From Gemmatimonadaceae bacterium (GTDB taxonomy: Bacteria; Gemmatimonadota; Gemmatimonadetes; Gemmatimonadales; Gemmatimonadaceae): DNA of 36,596 nucleotides. Every line of letters begins with the position of its first letter. Within the stretch, counting starts at the first letter, position 1. The position numbers and the translations under genes were made by a program. This document shows positions 21,557 to 29,312 of the stretch, one piece after another. The notes below the pieces were generated by a model. The model worked only from the letters and a program-made list of their open reading frames with translations. It was not told where the DNA came from and made no database searches. The DNA lies in NCBI GenBank assembly GCA_011525845.1, contig WYBP01000010.1, positions 1 through 36,596 of the forward strand, in the 5' to 3' direction.

Positions 21557-22883
21557 CGAGGACCCGTCGCAGGGTACGGCCGAGCTTGTCGGCCAGCTCC
21601 CCCACCTCGCGGTCGGTCCAGGTGTAAGGGGGTGCGAGCAGGATGTGGTCGCCGTCGACGCCGTCGGCGGTGCCCGAGCCCGGGTAGCAGATCAATCCCT
21701 CCTCCATCCCGGCCTTCTTGATGGCCTGCGCCACGCCGCGCGCGGCAGGGAAGGGTCGCCGTGTGTCGCGCGACTCGACGAGCTCGATCCCCAGCAGGAG
21801 CCCGCGGCCCCGGATGTCGCCCACGTGCGGGTGCGCGCCGATCGCGTCGGTGAGGGCCGCCACGACCTGCGCGCCGAGCGCGGGCACGCGCTCGACCAGT
21901 CGTTCCTCCTTCAGCACCCGCTGCACCGCGAGCCCCGCCGCGCAGGCGGTCGGATGGCCCGAGTAGGTGTGCCCGTGCACGAAGGCGCCGCGCTCCGCCG
22001 TCACCTGCTCGTAGACGCGGCGGTGGACGATCAGCGCGCCGAGTGGCTGGTAGCCGCCGGCGAGTCCCTTGGCGACGGTGACGAGGTCCGGCTCGATGCC
22101 GAAGCCGGTGGAGGCGTAGCGGGTGCCGGTGCGTCCCATGCCGCACATCACCTCGTCGGCGATGAGGAGCACGCCATGCCGGCGGCAGGTGGCCTGGATG
22201 CGCTCGAAGTATCCCGGCACCGCGGCGACCGCGCCGAGTGTCGCGCCGACGACCGGCTCGGCGATGAAGGCCGCGACGCGACCGGGACCGGCGCGCACGA
22301 TCTCGGCCTCGAGCTCCGCCGCGCTGCGCTCCGCGTATGCGTCGACCGACTCCCCCGCTCGCTGGTGCCGGTAGGCGTAGCAGGGGGCGATGGACACCGC
22401 GGGGGGCAGGATGGGTTCGTACGGTGCCCGCCGCTTGGGGTTGCCGCTCACCGAGAGTGCCCCGATCGTGTTGCCGTGGTAGCTCTGGCGGCGATGGATG
22501 AAGACGGTGCGCTCGGGCTCCCCGGCCGCCACGTGGTACTGCCGTGCGAGCTTGAGCGCGGCCTCGGTGGCCTCGGACCCGCCGGAGAGGAAGTAGACGT
22601 GCGAGAGGCCCGGGGGCGCCCCCTCGATGAGCGACACGGCCAGCGCCTCCGACGGCGCGCTCGTGAAGAACGAGGTGTGCGCGAACGCCAGGGCGCCCGC
22701 CTGCTCGCGGATCGCGGCGATCACGGCGGGATGCCCGTGGCCGATGATCGAGATCGCGGCGCCCCCGGAGGCGTCGAGGTACTGTCGCCCGTCGGCGTCG
22801 TACAGGTACGCTCCCTCACCGCGGACCGCGACGGGCAGCGAGGCCGAGGGCGCCCGATGGAAGATCCGCGTGTCCTTCGGCAT
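21549..22883 (-). CDS. Class III (omega/beta-amino acid) aminotransferase
   Basis: A 444-residue PLP enzyme. The Schiff-base lysine is K272 (TVAKGLAGGYQPLGA), the cofactor aspartate D243 (IADEVMCGMGRTG), and the GGSEATEAALKLARQY segment (from about residue 101) binds the phosphate. The N-terminus YLYDADGRQYLDASGGAAIS is typical. Class III enzymes use omega-amino, beta-amino or diamine donors. Starting at ATG 22883, one base after the upstream stop codon, gives the usual length; a longer version would overlap the upstream gene. Its place between a peptidase and a beta-keto acid cleavage enzyme suggests a beta-amino acid substrate (inference). Confidence 0.93.
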   Translation of the reverse strand: MPKDTRIFHRAPSASLPVAVRGEGAYLYDADGRQYLDASGGAAISIIGHGHPAVIAAIREQAGALAFAHTSFFTSAPSEALAVSLIEGAPPGLSHVYFLSGGSEATEAALKLARQYHVAAGEPERTVFIHRRQSYHGNTIGALSVSGNPKRRAPYEPILPPAVSIAPCYAYRHQRAGESVDAYAERSAAELEAEIVRAGPGRVAAFIAEPVVGATLGAVAAVPGYFERIQATCRRHGVLLIADEVMCGMGRTGTRYASTGFGIEPDLVTVAKGLAGGYQPLGALIVHRRVYEQVTAERGAFVHGHTYSGHPTACAAGLAVQRVLKEERLVERVPALGAQVVAALTDAIGAHPHVGDIRGRGLLLGIELVESRDTRRPFPAARGVAQAIKKAGMEEGLICYPGSGTADGVDGDHILLAPPYTWTDREVGELADKLGRTLRRVLGG

Positions 22884-22884
22884 C

Positions 22885-23697
22885 TCAGTTGATCCGCTCG
22901 GGCTCCAGCACGCGCTCCACGGCGCGCCCGCCGACGGCACTCACGTGGTAGACCTTCGCCTCGGCGCGGGTGGAGACCACGCGGCGGACCTCCGTCTCCT
23001 CGAAGTAGATCCCGGCGTCATTGTCGCAGGCGTAGCCCGGCTTCATCTCCCCCGCGGCGATGAGCCGCTGGTACTGCGGGCGGCGTCCCGGCTCCGCGTC
23101 GTAGTGGGGCGCGTGGCTCCCGGGGATGAAGCCCAGGCACTGCACCACCGAGAGCGCCTTCGGGCGCGAGTCGGTCGTCCCCTCCTCGAACCAGCAGAGG
23201 GAGCCCGCGCTCGCGCCGCCGAGCACGATGCCGCGGTCCCAGGCCTCGCGCAGCACCTGGTCGATCCCCTGCGCGCGCCAGATCGCCTGCTGGTTGAGCG
23301 TGTTCCCGCCCGAGACGACGATCGCGTCCATGGAGAGGAAGACCTCGTCCCAGCCGAGGGTCTGGGTGTAGCTGGCGATGAAGCTGTTCTGGACGAAGGG
23401 CTCGACCTCGAGCGGTGCGCAGTTCTTGAAGAAGGTGATCGTGCCGGACTCGCGGTCCGCCGAGGCGGTGGGGAGGTAGCAGATCCGGGGGCGCCGCTTG
23501 CCGGTGAGGGCGGCCATGTACCGGATGAAGGGCGTGTTGAAGCCGCCGCCGGCGATGAGGATCTTGCGGGTGGCGCGCCCGCCGTGGGATGCGGGCGCGT
23601 CGCGAGCGGTCGCGACCGGCACCGCTCCGGCGGCGGCGGGGAGGCCGACACCGATCGCCCCGAGGGCAGAGGTGATGAGGAACTCCTTCCGCTCCAT
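22885..23697 (-). CDS. Exported S51-family peptidase (cyanophycinase/peptidase E-like)
   Basis: The 270-residue protein starts with MERKEFLITSALGAIGVGLP, a twin-arginine-like export signal with RK in place of RR. The mature part shows the S51 fold: KILIAGGGFNTPFIRY, SGGNTLNQQAIW and GGASAGSLCWFEEGTTDS with nucleophile S163, then the PHYDAEPGRRPQYQRL region. S51 enzymes cleave alpha- or beta-aspartyl dipeptides (peptidase E) or cyanophycin (CphB). This is closer to a mixed type, and which it is cannot be told. It is first in the - strand operon, after GGAG and a divergent intergenic region. Confidence 0.88.
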   Translation of the reverse strand: MERKEFLITSALGAIGVGLPAAAGAVPVATARDAPASHGGRATRKILIAGGGFNTPFIRYMAALTGKRRPRICYLPTASADRESGTITFFKNCAPLEVEPFVQNSFIASYTQTLGWDEVFLSMDAIVVSGGNTLNQQAIWRAQGIDQVLREAWDRGIVLGGASAGSLCWFEEGTTDSRPKALSVVQCLGFIPGSHAPHYDAEPGRRPQYQRLIAAGEMKPGYACDNDAGIYFEETEVRRVVSTRAEAKVYHVSAVGGRAVERVLEPERIN

Positions 23698-23920
23698 GGC
23701 GATCGCTCCGGATCTCTCGTGGACACGCGCGTGAGCCGGAGAGTATGCGCGCGGCGCGCGCGGTCGGCAACGAGGGGGTGCCGGACCCGGGATGGGGGAT
23801 GGTGCCCGGCGTCGCCGCGTATGCTGGGCGGGCTGGTCATCCCGCCGGGCACGGATTGACCGTGGCGGTCGGAGCCCCGATGTTCGGATGGGTCGCGTGT
23901 GCCGAACCGGAGCGTGGACG
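23698..23920. other. Divergent intergenic region
   Basis: 223 nt between the S51 operon and the + strand genes. On the - strand GCATACTCTCC (near 23742-23752) resembles a -10 element about 45 nt upstream of the peptidase start. On the + strand TATGCT (23820-23825) is a second candidate. A short inverted repeat, GGCGGG (23827-23832) and CCCGCC (23841-23846), lies between the second candidate and the VOC gene and could be an operator. No operator similarity is known to me. Confidence 0.3.
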
Positions 23921-24286
23921 ATGACGAGCGCTGGGATGGAACGTGCGGTCCCGATCCTGCCGGTCGACGACCTGGACGAGGCGCGCCGGTTCTACGTCGA
24001 CACCCTCGGATTCACGGTCACGTTCGAGGCCACCGAGGACGGGAAGACCGGTCTCCTGGGCGTCGCGCGCGGCACGATCGCGCTGACGCTCGATTGTCCC
24101 ATGGCGGGGCACGGACGCGACGCCTGCGTGGCGATCCACGTCGAGGACGCGGATCGCTACTTCGCGGAGTGGAGCGCGCGGACGGCCGTGATGCGCGAGC
24201 CGCGGGACGAGCCGTGGGGAGCGCGCACGTTCGACCTCGCCGATCCGTTCGGGAACACCCTGTTCGTGATCGGCCCCGCCGCATAG
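23921..24286 (+). CDS. VOC-family (glyoxalase/bleomycin-resistance-like) protein
   Basis: ATG 23921 follows CGGAGCGTGGACG. The 121-residue protein is one VOC module pair: ERAVPILPVDDLDEARRFYV, DTLGFTVTFEATEDGKTGLL, VAIHVEDADRYFAEWSAR and FDLADPFGNTLFVIG. The last segment (DLADP.GN) is the typical end of the bleomycin-resistance branch. The metal-ligand set is incomplete, since the first His is replaced, so a binding or sequestration role is as likely as catalysis. Confidence 0.9.
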   Translation: MTSAGMERAVPILPVDDLDEARRFYVDTLGFTVTFEATEDGKTGLLGVARGTIALTLDCPMAGHGRDACVAIHVEDADRYFAEWSARTAVMREPRDEPWGARTFDLADPFGNTLFVIGPAA

Positions 24287-24348
24287 GCGGCGGTGTACCT
24301 TCCTGAAGGGGTGCTGCGCCCGGAGGGAGACTTCTCGCAGGAGTACCC

Positions 24349-24819
24349 ATGACTCGATCAACGTGGATGGCGGCGGCGGGGGTGCTGCTCTCGCTCGGGT
24401 GTGCGCGCGGGCAGGTCGACACCGCCGTGGCGAGTTCCGGCGACGGGATGGCGGCGACGCGGACGGTGTACCTCGGGACCTTCGGCCGGACGGCGGATGC
24501 CGAGGTGGCGCGAGAGCAGATGCGCGTGGCGTTGCTCGAGCAGGGTCGCTTCACGGTCGTGGATTCGGAGGTTGTGGCGGACGCCGTCATCCGCGGCGAC
24601 GTGGTCCTGCGGCGCGGGAGCTCCGGCCGGCTCCGGGACGCGCAGGTGTTCGGCGAGCTGCGCCTGCTCCGGGCGCGGTCCGGCCGGCTGCTCTGGCAGG
24701 GGCGCTACGAGCCGCGCGACGTCGAGCCGATCTCCAATGAGACCGTGCCGGCCGCGCTCATCCAGCGCCTCGTGCTGCAGCTGAGCGAGGACCTGCACCG
24801 TGCGGCCGGAAAGACGTAG
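24349..24819 (+). CDS. Lipoprotein with LptE/CsgG-like two-layer domain, hypothetical
   Basis: ATG 24349 follows a strong GCAGGAGT. A lipobox LLSLGC lies at about residues 13-18. The mature part (TVYLGTFGRTADAEVAREQM, RVALLEQGRFTVVDSEVVAD and FGELRLLRARSGRLLWQGRY) alternates beta and alpha elements, as in outer-membrane assembly or curli-secretion lipoproteins, but no family is certain. Likely in the periplasmic leaflet of the outer membrane. Confidence 0.7.
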   Translation: MTRSTWMAAAGVLLSLGCARGQVDTAVASSGDGMAATRTVYLGTFGRTADAEVAREQMRVALLEQGRFTVVDSEVVADAVIRGDVVLRRGSSGRLRDAQVFGELRLLRARSGRLLWQGRYEPRDVEPISNETVPAALIQRLVLQLSEDLHRAAGKT

Positions 24820-24849
24820 TCAGGATCCGATCATCCCTAAGGGGCTCCG

Positions 24850-25224
24850 ATGGACCATCAACGCGTGTTCAAGATGTCGTTCGCGAGCGTCTACCCCCAC
24901 TACGTCGAGAAGGCGGAGAGGAAGGGGAGGACCAAGCGGGAGGTCGACGCCGTGATCCGGTGGCTGACGGGGTACAGCCAGCGGCAACTGACGGCGCAGA
25001 TCAGGAAGCGGCGGGACTTCGAGGCGTTCTTCGACGAGGCGCCGGAGCTCCACCCGAACGCACCCCTGATCACGGGCGTCATCTGCGGCGTGCGGATCGA
25101 GGAGATCGAGCACCCGCTGATGCGGAAGATCCGGTACCTCGACAAGCTCGTCGACGAGCTCGCCAAGGGACGGCCGATGGAGAAGATCCTGCGCGTGTCG
25201 GCTCCACCGACCACGTCGCGCTAG
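24850..25224 (+). CDS. DUF2200 family protein
   Basis: The 124-residue protein matches DUF2200 throughout: [75 protein letters not shown] and [20 protein letters not shown]. The family is widespread in stress- and transfer-prone gene sets with no known reaction. Highly charged and cytoplasmic. ATG 24850 follows AAGGGG. It starts 30 nt after the lipoprotein stop codon. Confidence 0.92.
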   Translation: MDHQRVFKMSFASVYPHYVEKAERKGRTKREVDAVIRWLTGYSQRQLTAQIRKRRDFEAFFDEAPELHPNAPLITGVICGVRIEEIEHPLMRKIRYLDKLVDELAKGRPMEKILRVSAPPTTSR

Positions 25225-25274
25225 GAGCGCAGGGGTCCCGCCGACCCTACTGTCCAACCTTTTCGGAGGCGTTC

Positions 25275-25553
25275 ATGTTCGGACTCGTGGGTGTGCTCTT
25301 CTCGCTCCTCGCCATGCTCGGGATCGTCGCGGGCCTCGGGTTCGCGGCCGTGATGGCGGTGCGGGGGGTCCGGGCGATGGAACGGCGTGGTGACGGGCAG
25401 GGCGACCTCGACGAGCTGCGCCGACGGCTCGAGCAGCTGCAGGCCACGGTCGACCAGCAGGCGATCGACCTCGACCGGCTGCGTGCGAGCCAGGACTTCA
25501 CCACGCGGTTGCTCGGCGAACGTTCGGGGGAGTCCCGTGGCGGCGCGTCGTAG
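25275..25553 (+). CDS. Single-pass membrane protein with coiled coil
   Basis: ATG 25275 follows CGGAGGC. The 92-residue product has one N-terminal helix (VGVLFSLLAMLGIVAGLGFA) and a coiled coil in the second half (LDELRRRLEQLQATVDQQAI). Its layout is the same as the gene at 12805. It may oligomerise at the inner membrane. Its last 17 nt overlap the next gene. Confidence 0.65.
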   Translation: MFGLVGVLFSLLAMLGIVAGLGFAAVMAVRGVRAMERRGDGQGDLDELRRRLEQLQATVDQQAIDLDRLRASQDFTTRLLGERSGESRGGAS

Positions 25554-25824
25554 CGCGCCACATGGCGGGACGTTCACGGCGACCCTCTTCCGCTATCCGG
25601 GGAAGGGGGGGTGGCACTTCGCGCCGGTGCCGGCCCGCCTCTCGCCGCCCGACCGGCTGGCGTGGGGCCGCGCGCCCGTGGAAGCCGTGGTCGACGGCGT
25701 GACGTGGCGCACGAGCGTGTGGGTAGGGAAGGACGGTCGCACGCTGCTCGCGGTGCCCGCGCGTGTGCGGGGCACGAAGGGCGCAGGCGACCGGGTGCGC
25801 GTGACGCTGCGATTCAACCTCTGA
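25537..25824 (+). CDS. DUF1905 family protein
   Basis: GTG 25537 is preceded by GGGGGAG and overlaps the previous gene by 17 nt. The 95-residue cytoplasmic protein reads GGTFTATLFRYPGKGGWHFA, DRLAWGRAPVEAVVDGVTWR and TLLAVPARVRGTKGAGDRVR, VTLRFNL, which is the DUF1905 fold (a small beta barrel, often fused to YdeI/OmpD-associated domains). No fused domain is present here. Function unknown. Confidence 0.85.
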   Translation: MAARRSAPHGGTFTATLFRYPGKGGWHFAPVPARLSPPDRLAWGRAPVEAVVDGVTWRTSVWVGKDGRTLLAVPARVRGTKGAGDRVRVTLRFNL

Positions 25825-25836
25825 CCCGAGGCGAGG

Positions 25837-26058
25837 ATGACGAAGCGACTGCAGACCTACGAGGCCCCCGGGGTCACGGTGACCTTCGATCCGAACGTGT
25901 GCGTGCACAGTGGGGTCTGCGTGCGCGGCCTCCGCGCGGTGTTCGACGTGAGCCGCAAGCGCTGGATCCATGCGGACGCGGCGCCGCCCGACGAGGTCGT
26001 CGCGCAGGTCGCGCGTTGTCCCTCGGGCGCGCTCCAGGCGACGCGGACGGCCGAATGA
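25837..26058 (+). CDS. Mono-cluster (4Fe-4S) ferredoxin-like protein (YjdI-type)
   Basis: The 73-residue protein has the divergent 4Fe-4S signature of the Fer4_19/YjdI type: VTVTFDPNVCVHSGVCVRGL, with a third Cys and following Pro in VARCPSGALQATR. This group often lies beside NAT-type acetyltransferase or DUF1905/ferredoxin genes, and its electron-transfer partner is unknown. ATG 25837 follows GCGAGG. The stop codon overlaps the next ATG (ATGA). Confidence 0.88.
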   Translation: MTKRLQTYEAPGVTVTFDPNVCVHSGVCVRGLRAVFDVSRKRWIHADAAPPDEVVAQVARCPSGALQATRTAE

Positions 26059-26543
26059 GCGGCGCGCGCGCGGTTCCGTTCCGGCTCGCCGCGCTGTCGG
26101 CCGCGCTCATCGCCTCACTCGCCGCGTGCGCGGGAGATGAGGTCTCGGTGGCCCTGCGCATCGAGATACCCGCGGACGTGCCGTCCATCGAGGCCGGGAC
26201 GGTCCACCTCCAGCTCTGGCAGTACGATCCGCTGGTGCAGAACGAACCGACCGGAGTCCCGCCCTCGCCGCTGGTGGACCAGTCCTCCCAGCCGTTCCGT
26301 CACCGCGCCGGCCAGAGCACGGTGCTCTTCATGGGCGTGAGCGGCCGCATCGCGGCGCGGCACCGATACTTCGTCTCGGCGGACGGGTGCGTGCCTTCGC
26401 CCACCGGCGAGGTGACGATCCTCTGGGATGGGATCGAGGACATCACCCGCCCCCCGCGGGAGATCCGGATGCGCCCCCGCCCGGGAGGTGGCGATTGCGC
26501 GAGCCGGCAGACAGGGGCTCCCGGCGGCGGCTACCCGGATTGA
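26055..26543 (+). CDS. Lipoprotein, hypothetical
   Basis: ATG 26055 is coupled to the preceding ferredoxin-like gene by an ATGA overlap. The 162-residue product has a lipobox LIASLAACAG (about residue 25). The mature part looks like a single beta-sandwich (VSVALRIEIPADVPSIEAGT, VHLQLWQYDPLV and STVLFMGVSG) with a low-complexity Pro/Gly/Arg end. No family recognised. Likely outer-membrane or periplasmic. Confidence 0.65.
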   Translation: MSGARAVPFRLAALSAALIASLAACAGDEVSVALRIEIPADVPSIEAGTVHLQLWQYDPLVQNEPTGVPPSPLVDQSSQPFRHRAGQSTVLFMGVSGRIAARHRYFVSADGCVPSPTGEVTILWDGIEDITRPPREIRMRPRPGGGDCASRQTGAPGGGYPD

Positions 26544-26550
26544 GCTTCCG

Positions 26551-27060
26551 TCAATGACCGCCGAGCCGGAGTGCGCGCGCCGCCTGCGCGCCGCGATCGA
26601 TCGCGCGGAGCCGCTGCTCACGGCAATCACCGACGACGCCTCGGCGCGGCATCCCGCGCCCGGGAAGTGGTCGCCCCGCCAGATCATCGGCCACCTCATC
26701 GACTCGGCGAGCAACAACCACCAGCGCTTCGTGCGCGCCGCCTGGACGCCGGACCTCGTCTTCCCGGGCTATGAACAGGAAGGGTGGGTGGAGCTCCAGC
26801 GCTACCAGGAGCGCTCCTGGCGCGAGTTGCTCGCGCTCTGGAGCGCGTACAACCGCCACCTCGCGATCGTGATGGCGGCGGTGCCCGCCGAGGCGCGCAC
26901 GCGCGTGCGCGAGCGGCACAACCTTGACGAGATCGCGACGCGCGCGCCCACCCAGCGCTCCGAGCAGACGCTCGACTACTTCATGCACGACTACGTGGAT
27001 CACCTCGAGCTGCACCTGCGGCAGATCCTCGGCGAGGCGTGGCCGCGCGCATCGCGGTGA
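26551..27060 (+). CDS. DinB-family (YfiT-type) protein
   Basis: The 169-residue protein has the DinB helices and metal site: APGKWSPRQIIGHLIDSASN (HLIDS with the first His), NNHQRFVRAAW, and the C-terminal YFMHDYVDHLELHLRQIL with two further His. This is the classical YfiT-like bacillithiol S-transferase branch, although the organism's low-molecular-weight thiol is unknown. ATG 26551 has only a weak ribosome-binding site. The stop overlaps the following gene. Confidence 0.92.
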   Translation, partial: SMTAEPECARRLRAAIDRAEPLLTAITDDASARHPAPGKWSPRQIIGHLIDSASNNHQRFVRAAWTPDLVFPGYEQEGWVELQRYQERSWRELLALWSAYNRHLAIVMAAVPAEARTRVRERHNLDEIATRAPTQRSEQTLDYFMHDYVDHLELHLRQILGEAWPRASR

Positions 27061-27926
27061 GCGTGCGGGCGGCGCGTGACGCGCGGCCCCTCGTGCGGGT
27101 CCTCGCGCCGTTCCTCGCGCCGTTCCTCGCGTTGATCGCGAGCGTCCCGGGCGCCGCGAGCGCCGGCGCGCAGGTGGGTGCCGCCTGCCGCGCGGGGGCG
27201 GACGCTCCCCGGCTCGACCACGCGGTGGTCGCGGTGGCGGACCTGGAGGCGGGAAGCGCCGCCTTCCGTGCGATCGGGTTCCGCACGAAGGAGGGCACGC
27301 AGCACGCCGACGGCCTGCGGAACCGGCACATCAAGTTCGCGGACGGTACCGGGATCGAGCTGATGTCACTGACGGGTGCCCCGACGAGCGCGATCGCGCA
27401 GGGCTACGCGGACCGACTGGCGTCGGGGGAGGGCGGGGCCTACGCGGCGCTCTGGGTCGCGGGCCCCGAGGCGCTCGACGGCGTGGCGCGCCGGGTGGGG
27501 ACGGCGGAGGCCGCGCCCACGCGCTCGCGCTCGGGACCGTGGCAGTTCCTCTCCTTCGCCACCTCGCCGGCGCTCGATGCGGTGTTCGTGGGCGCCGGTC
27601 CTCTCTCCGTGCGCGACGCGGACTCGGTGCTCGCGCACGAGAACGGGGCCGCGTCGCTCACGGCGGCCTGGGTGGAGGCGGGCCCCGGCTTCGAATCCCT
27701 CCTGCGCCGGATGGGGGCGCGGGCCTGCGACACGCTGCAGCTCCCCGACGGCCGCGACGGGTACCGGTGGGGACTCGCCCGCGGATCACTCGTCGTGGCG
27801 CCGCTCGCGCCCGGGGCGGCGCGCGCGCGGCTCATCGGTGTGGAACTGGCGCGACGCCCCGGCAGCGCCGACGCCGTCACCCCTCCGTGGGAGCCGCTCA
27901 AGGGCTTCTGGGTGGTGATCCGCTGA
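27057..27926 (+). CDS. Secreted VOC-like (glyoxalase-like domain) protein
   Basis: From GTG 27057, overlapping the DinB stop codon, the protein has 289 residues. GTG 27039 would lengthen it by six residues. An N-terminal hydrophobic signal (about residues 13-38, ending near AGAQ) is followed by a glyoxalase_3-like VOC domain: LDHAVVAVADLEAGSAAFRA, IGFRTKEGTQHADGLRNRHI and KFADGTGIELMSLTG. The export signal is unusual for this fold. The second half (about 150-289) is a second, diverged VOC module. Ligand unknown. Confidence 0.8.
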   Translation: MSVRAARDARPLVRVLAPFLAPFLALIASVPGAASAGAQVGAACRAGADAPRLDHAVVAVADLEAGSAAFRAIGFRTKEGTQHADGLRNRHIKFADGTGIELMSLTGAPTSAIAQGYADRLASGEGGAYAALWVAGPEALDGVARRVGTAEAAPTRSRSGPWQFLSFATSPALDAVFVGAGPLSVRDADSVLAHENGAASLTAAWVEAGPGFESLLRRMGARACDTLQLPDGRDGYRWGLARGSLVVAPLAPGAARARLIGVELARRPGSADAVTPPWEPLKGFWVVIR

Positions 27927-27964
27927 GCCCTCCGCGGCCCAGGGGTGGCGCCGGCGCGCCGAGG

Positions 27965-27975
27965 CCTTATCGTAG
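27965..27975 (+). promoter_or_regulatory. Candidate promoter box CCTTATCGTAG, copy 2
   Basis: CCTTATCGTAG occurs in the gap between the VOC-like gene and the zinc-ribbon gene at 28029, identical to 9172-9182. GGAGGGACGG just before ATG 28029 is the ribosome-binding site. Confidence 0.3.
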
Positions 27976-28028
27976 GGAGGACGGATCGCCCGAACGCCCC
28001 CACGTACCTCACTCGACCGGAGGGACGG

Positions 28029-28322
28029 ATGCTCCTCACGCAGCGCACACTCCAGACCATCCACGGCTACTGCACGCGGAACCGACGGCTGATGGAGGAG
28101 TCGAAGACGGCCGGCTGTTTCAGTTGCGGCGAGACCTTCACGGCGAGCGACGTCCGGGAGTGGGTGCGGGAGCGTGACGCGGCGACGGGAGCGCCCAACG
28201 GCGAGACGGCGAAGTGCCCGCGCTGCGGGTTCGGCGCCGTGCTCCCCTCGGCGGCCCCGATCACGCTGACCCCGGAGCTCTTCCGCGCGATGCAGTCCTT
28301 CTGGTTCAAGGGCACCCACTGA
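28029..28322 (+). CDS. Zinc-ribbon cytoplasmic protein
   Basis: The 97-residue protein carries CFSCGETF and CPRCGFGAVL, two CxxC pairs separated by about 29 residues, then ITLTPELFRAMQSFWFKG. It matches a family of small 'cytoplasmic proteins' with a CFYC...CPKCG zinc site and a C-terminal helix. ATG 28029 lies after GGAGGGACGG. The role may be nucleic-acid binding or regulatory, but it is not known. Confidence 0.82.
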   Translation: MLLTQRTLQTIHGYCTRNRRLMEESKTAGCFSCGETFTASDVREWVRERDAATGAPNGETAKCPRCGFGAVLPSAAPITLTPELFRAMQSFWFKGTH

Positions 28323-28330
28323 ACGCACCG

Positions 28331-28786
28331 ATGGCTGACGTACCGGGATCGTCGCGCGCGCCCGGCGGGCGCGACGGGCGCCGCACGGCGTCGCTCATCT
28401 TCCGCGTCGCGGGCATCTACGGCATCGTCGTCCTGCTGCCGCAGTACCTCCTCGAACTGGGGATCGGCCCGCCGCTCCCCGGTCCGCTCACGCGGCCGGA
28501 GCACTTCTACGGCTTCATCGGGGTGGCGCTGGCGTTCCAGTTCGTCTTCCTCGTGATCGCCACCGACCCGGTGCGATATCGGCTGCTGATGCTCTGCGGC
28601 GTGCTCGAGAAGCTCTCGTTCGGCGTGCCGGTGATCCTGCTGTACGCGGCCGGACGTGTGGGGGGCGACGTCCTGGCGTTCGGGCTGATCGACCTGCTCC
28701 TCGGAGCCGTGTTCCTGAACGCGTACCGTGACATGCGCGACTTCGCCGAGGGCGCGGGTGCGGCCCGCCGCGTCGAGGCCGCCTAG
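28331..28786 (+). CDS. Integral membrane protein, unrecognised
   Basis: The 151-residue protein has four membrane helices (about residues 22-42, 57-78, 85-105 and 110-128) after a charged N-terminus (SSRAPGGRDGRRTAS). No family recognised; the LLPQYLLELGIGPP and FGLIDLLLGAVFLN segments show only general membrane-protein features. It starts nine nt after the upstream stop codon and overlaps the next gene by 29 nt, so all three are probably co-transcribed. Confidence 0.65.
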   Translation: MADVPGSSRAPGGRDGRRTASLIFRVAGIYGIVVLLPQYLLELGIGPPLPGPLTRPEHFYGFIGVALAFQFVFLVIATDPVRYRLLMLCGVLEKLSFGVPVILLYAAGRVGGDVLAFGLIDLLLGAVFLNAYRDMRDFAEGAGAARRVEAA

Positions 28787-29312
28787 CCTGGCCGCGACGG
28801 AGTGGTGGCAGCGCGGGCCCGTGTCCGGGGTCCCCGATGCGCTGCAGCCGGTGGCGCACATCCTCCTCCAGGTCCGGGAGAGTGTCGGCGAGCTCGTCGG
28901 AGGCCTCACGCTGGACGAGTGGAACGCGCGCCCTGCGGGGATCGCGTCGGCGGCGTTCCACGTGCGGCACATCACGGGCGTGATCGACCGCCTCTTCACC
29001 TACGCACGCGGTGCGGCGCTCTCGGAGGAGCAGTTCGCCGCCCTCCGTGCGGAAGGTGCCCCCATGCGAGCGGACGAGGCGGCCGAAGTGCTCGCGGCAC
29101 TCGGCGCGCGGGTGACCGCCGCCGTGGAAGAACTCCGCACGGTCGATCCCGCGACCCTCGGCGACTTCCGGGGCGTCGGGCGCGCGCAGCTCCCGTCCAC
29201 GGTGATCGGCTGCCTGGTGCACGGGGCCGAGCACGCGATGCGGCACGTGGGGCAGCTCTCGGTCACCACGCGGGTCGTCCGCGCGGCGGGCGCCGCCGTA
29301 CCCCCCGCGTGA
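28758..29312 (+). CDS. DinB-family protein
   Basis: The 184-residue protein reads TEWWQRGPVSGVPDALQPVA and then HILLQVRESVGELVGGLTLD, SAAFHVRHITGVIDRLFTYA and LVHGAEHAMRHVGQLSV. The final His cluster and the internal His (FHVRH) form the metal site of DinB-like bundles. GTG 28758 overlaps the preceding gene by 29 nt, and GTG 28821 is an alternative that would remove about 20 residues of a stretch that looks conserved. The stop codon overlaps the next start. Confidence 0.88.
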   Translation: MRPAASRPPSLAATEWWQRGPVSGVPDALQPVAHILLQVRESVGELVGGLTLDEWNARPAGIASAAFHVRHITGVIDRLFTYARGAALSEEQFAALRAEGAPMRADEAAEVLAALGARVTAAVEELRTVDPATLGDFRGVGRAQLPSTVIGCLVHGAEHAMRHVGQLSVTTRVVRAAGAAVPPA

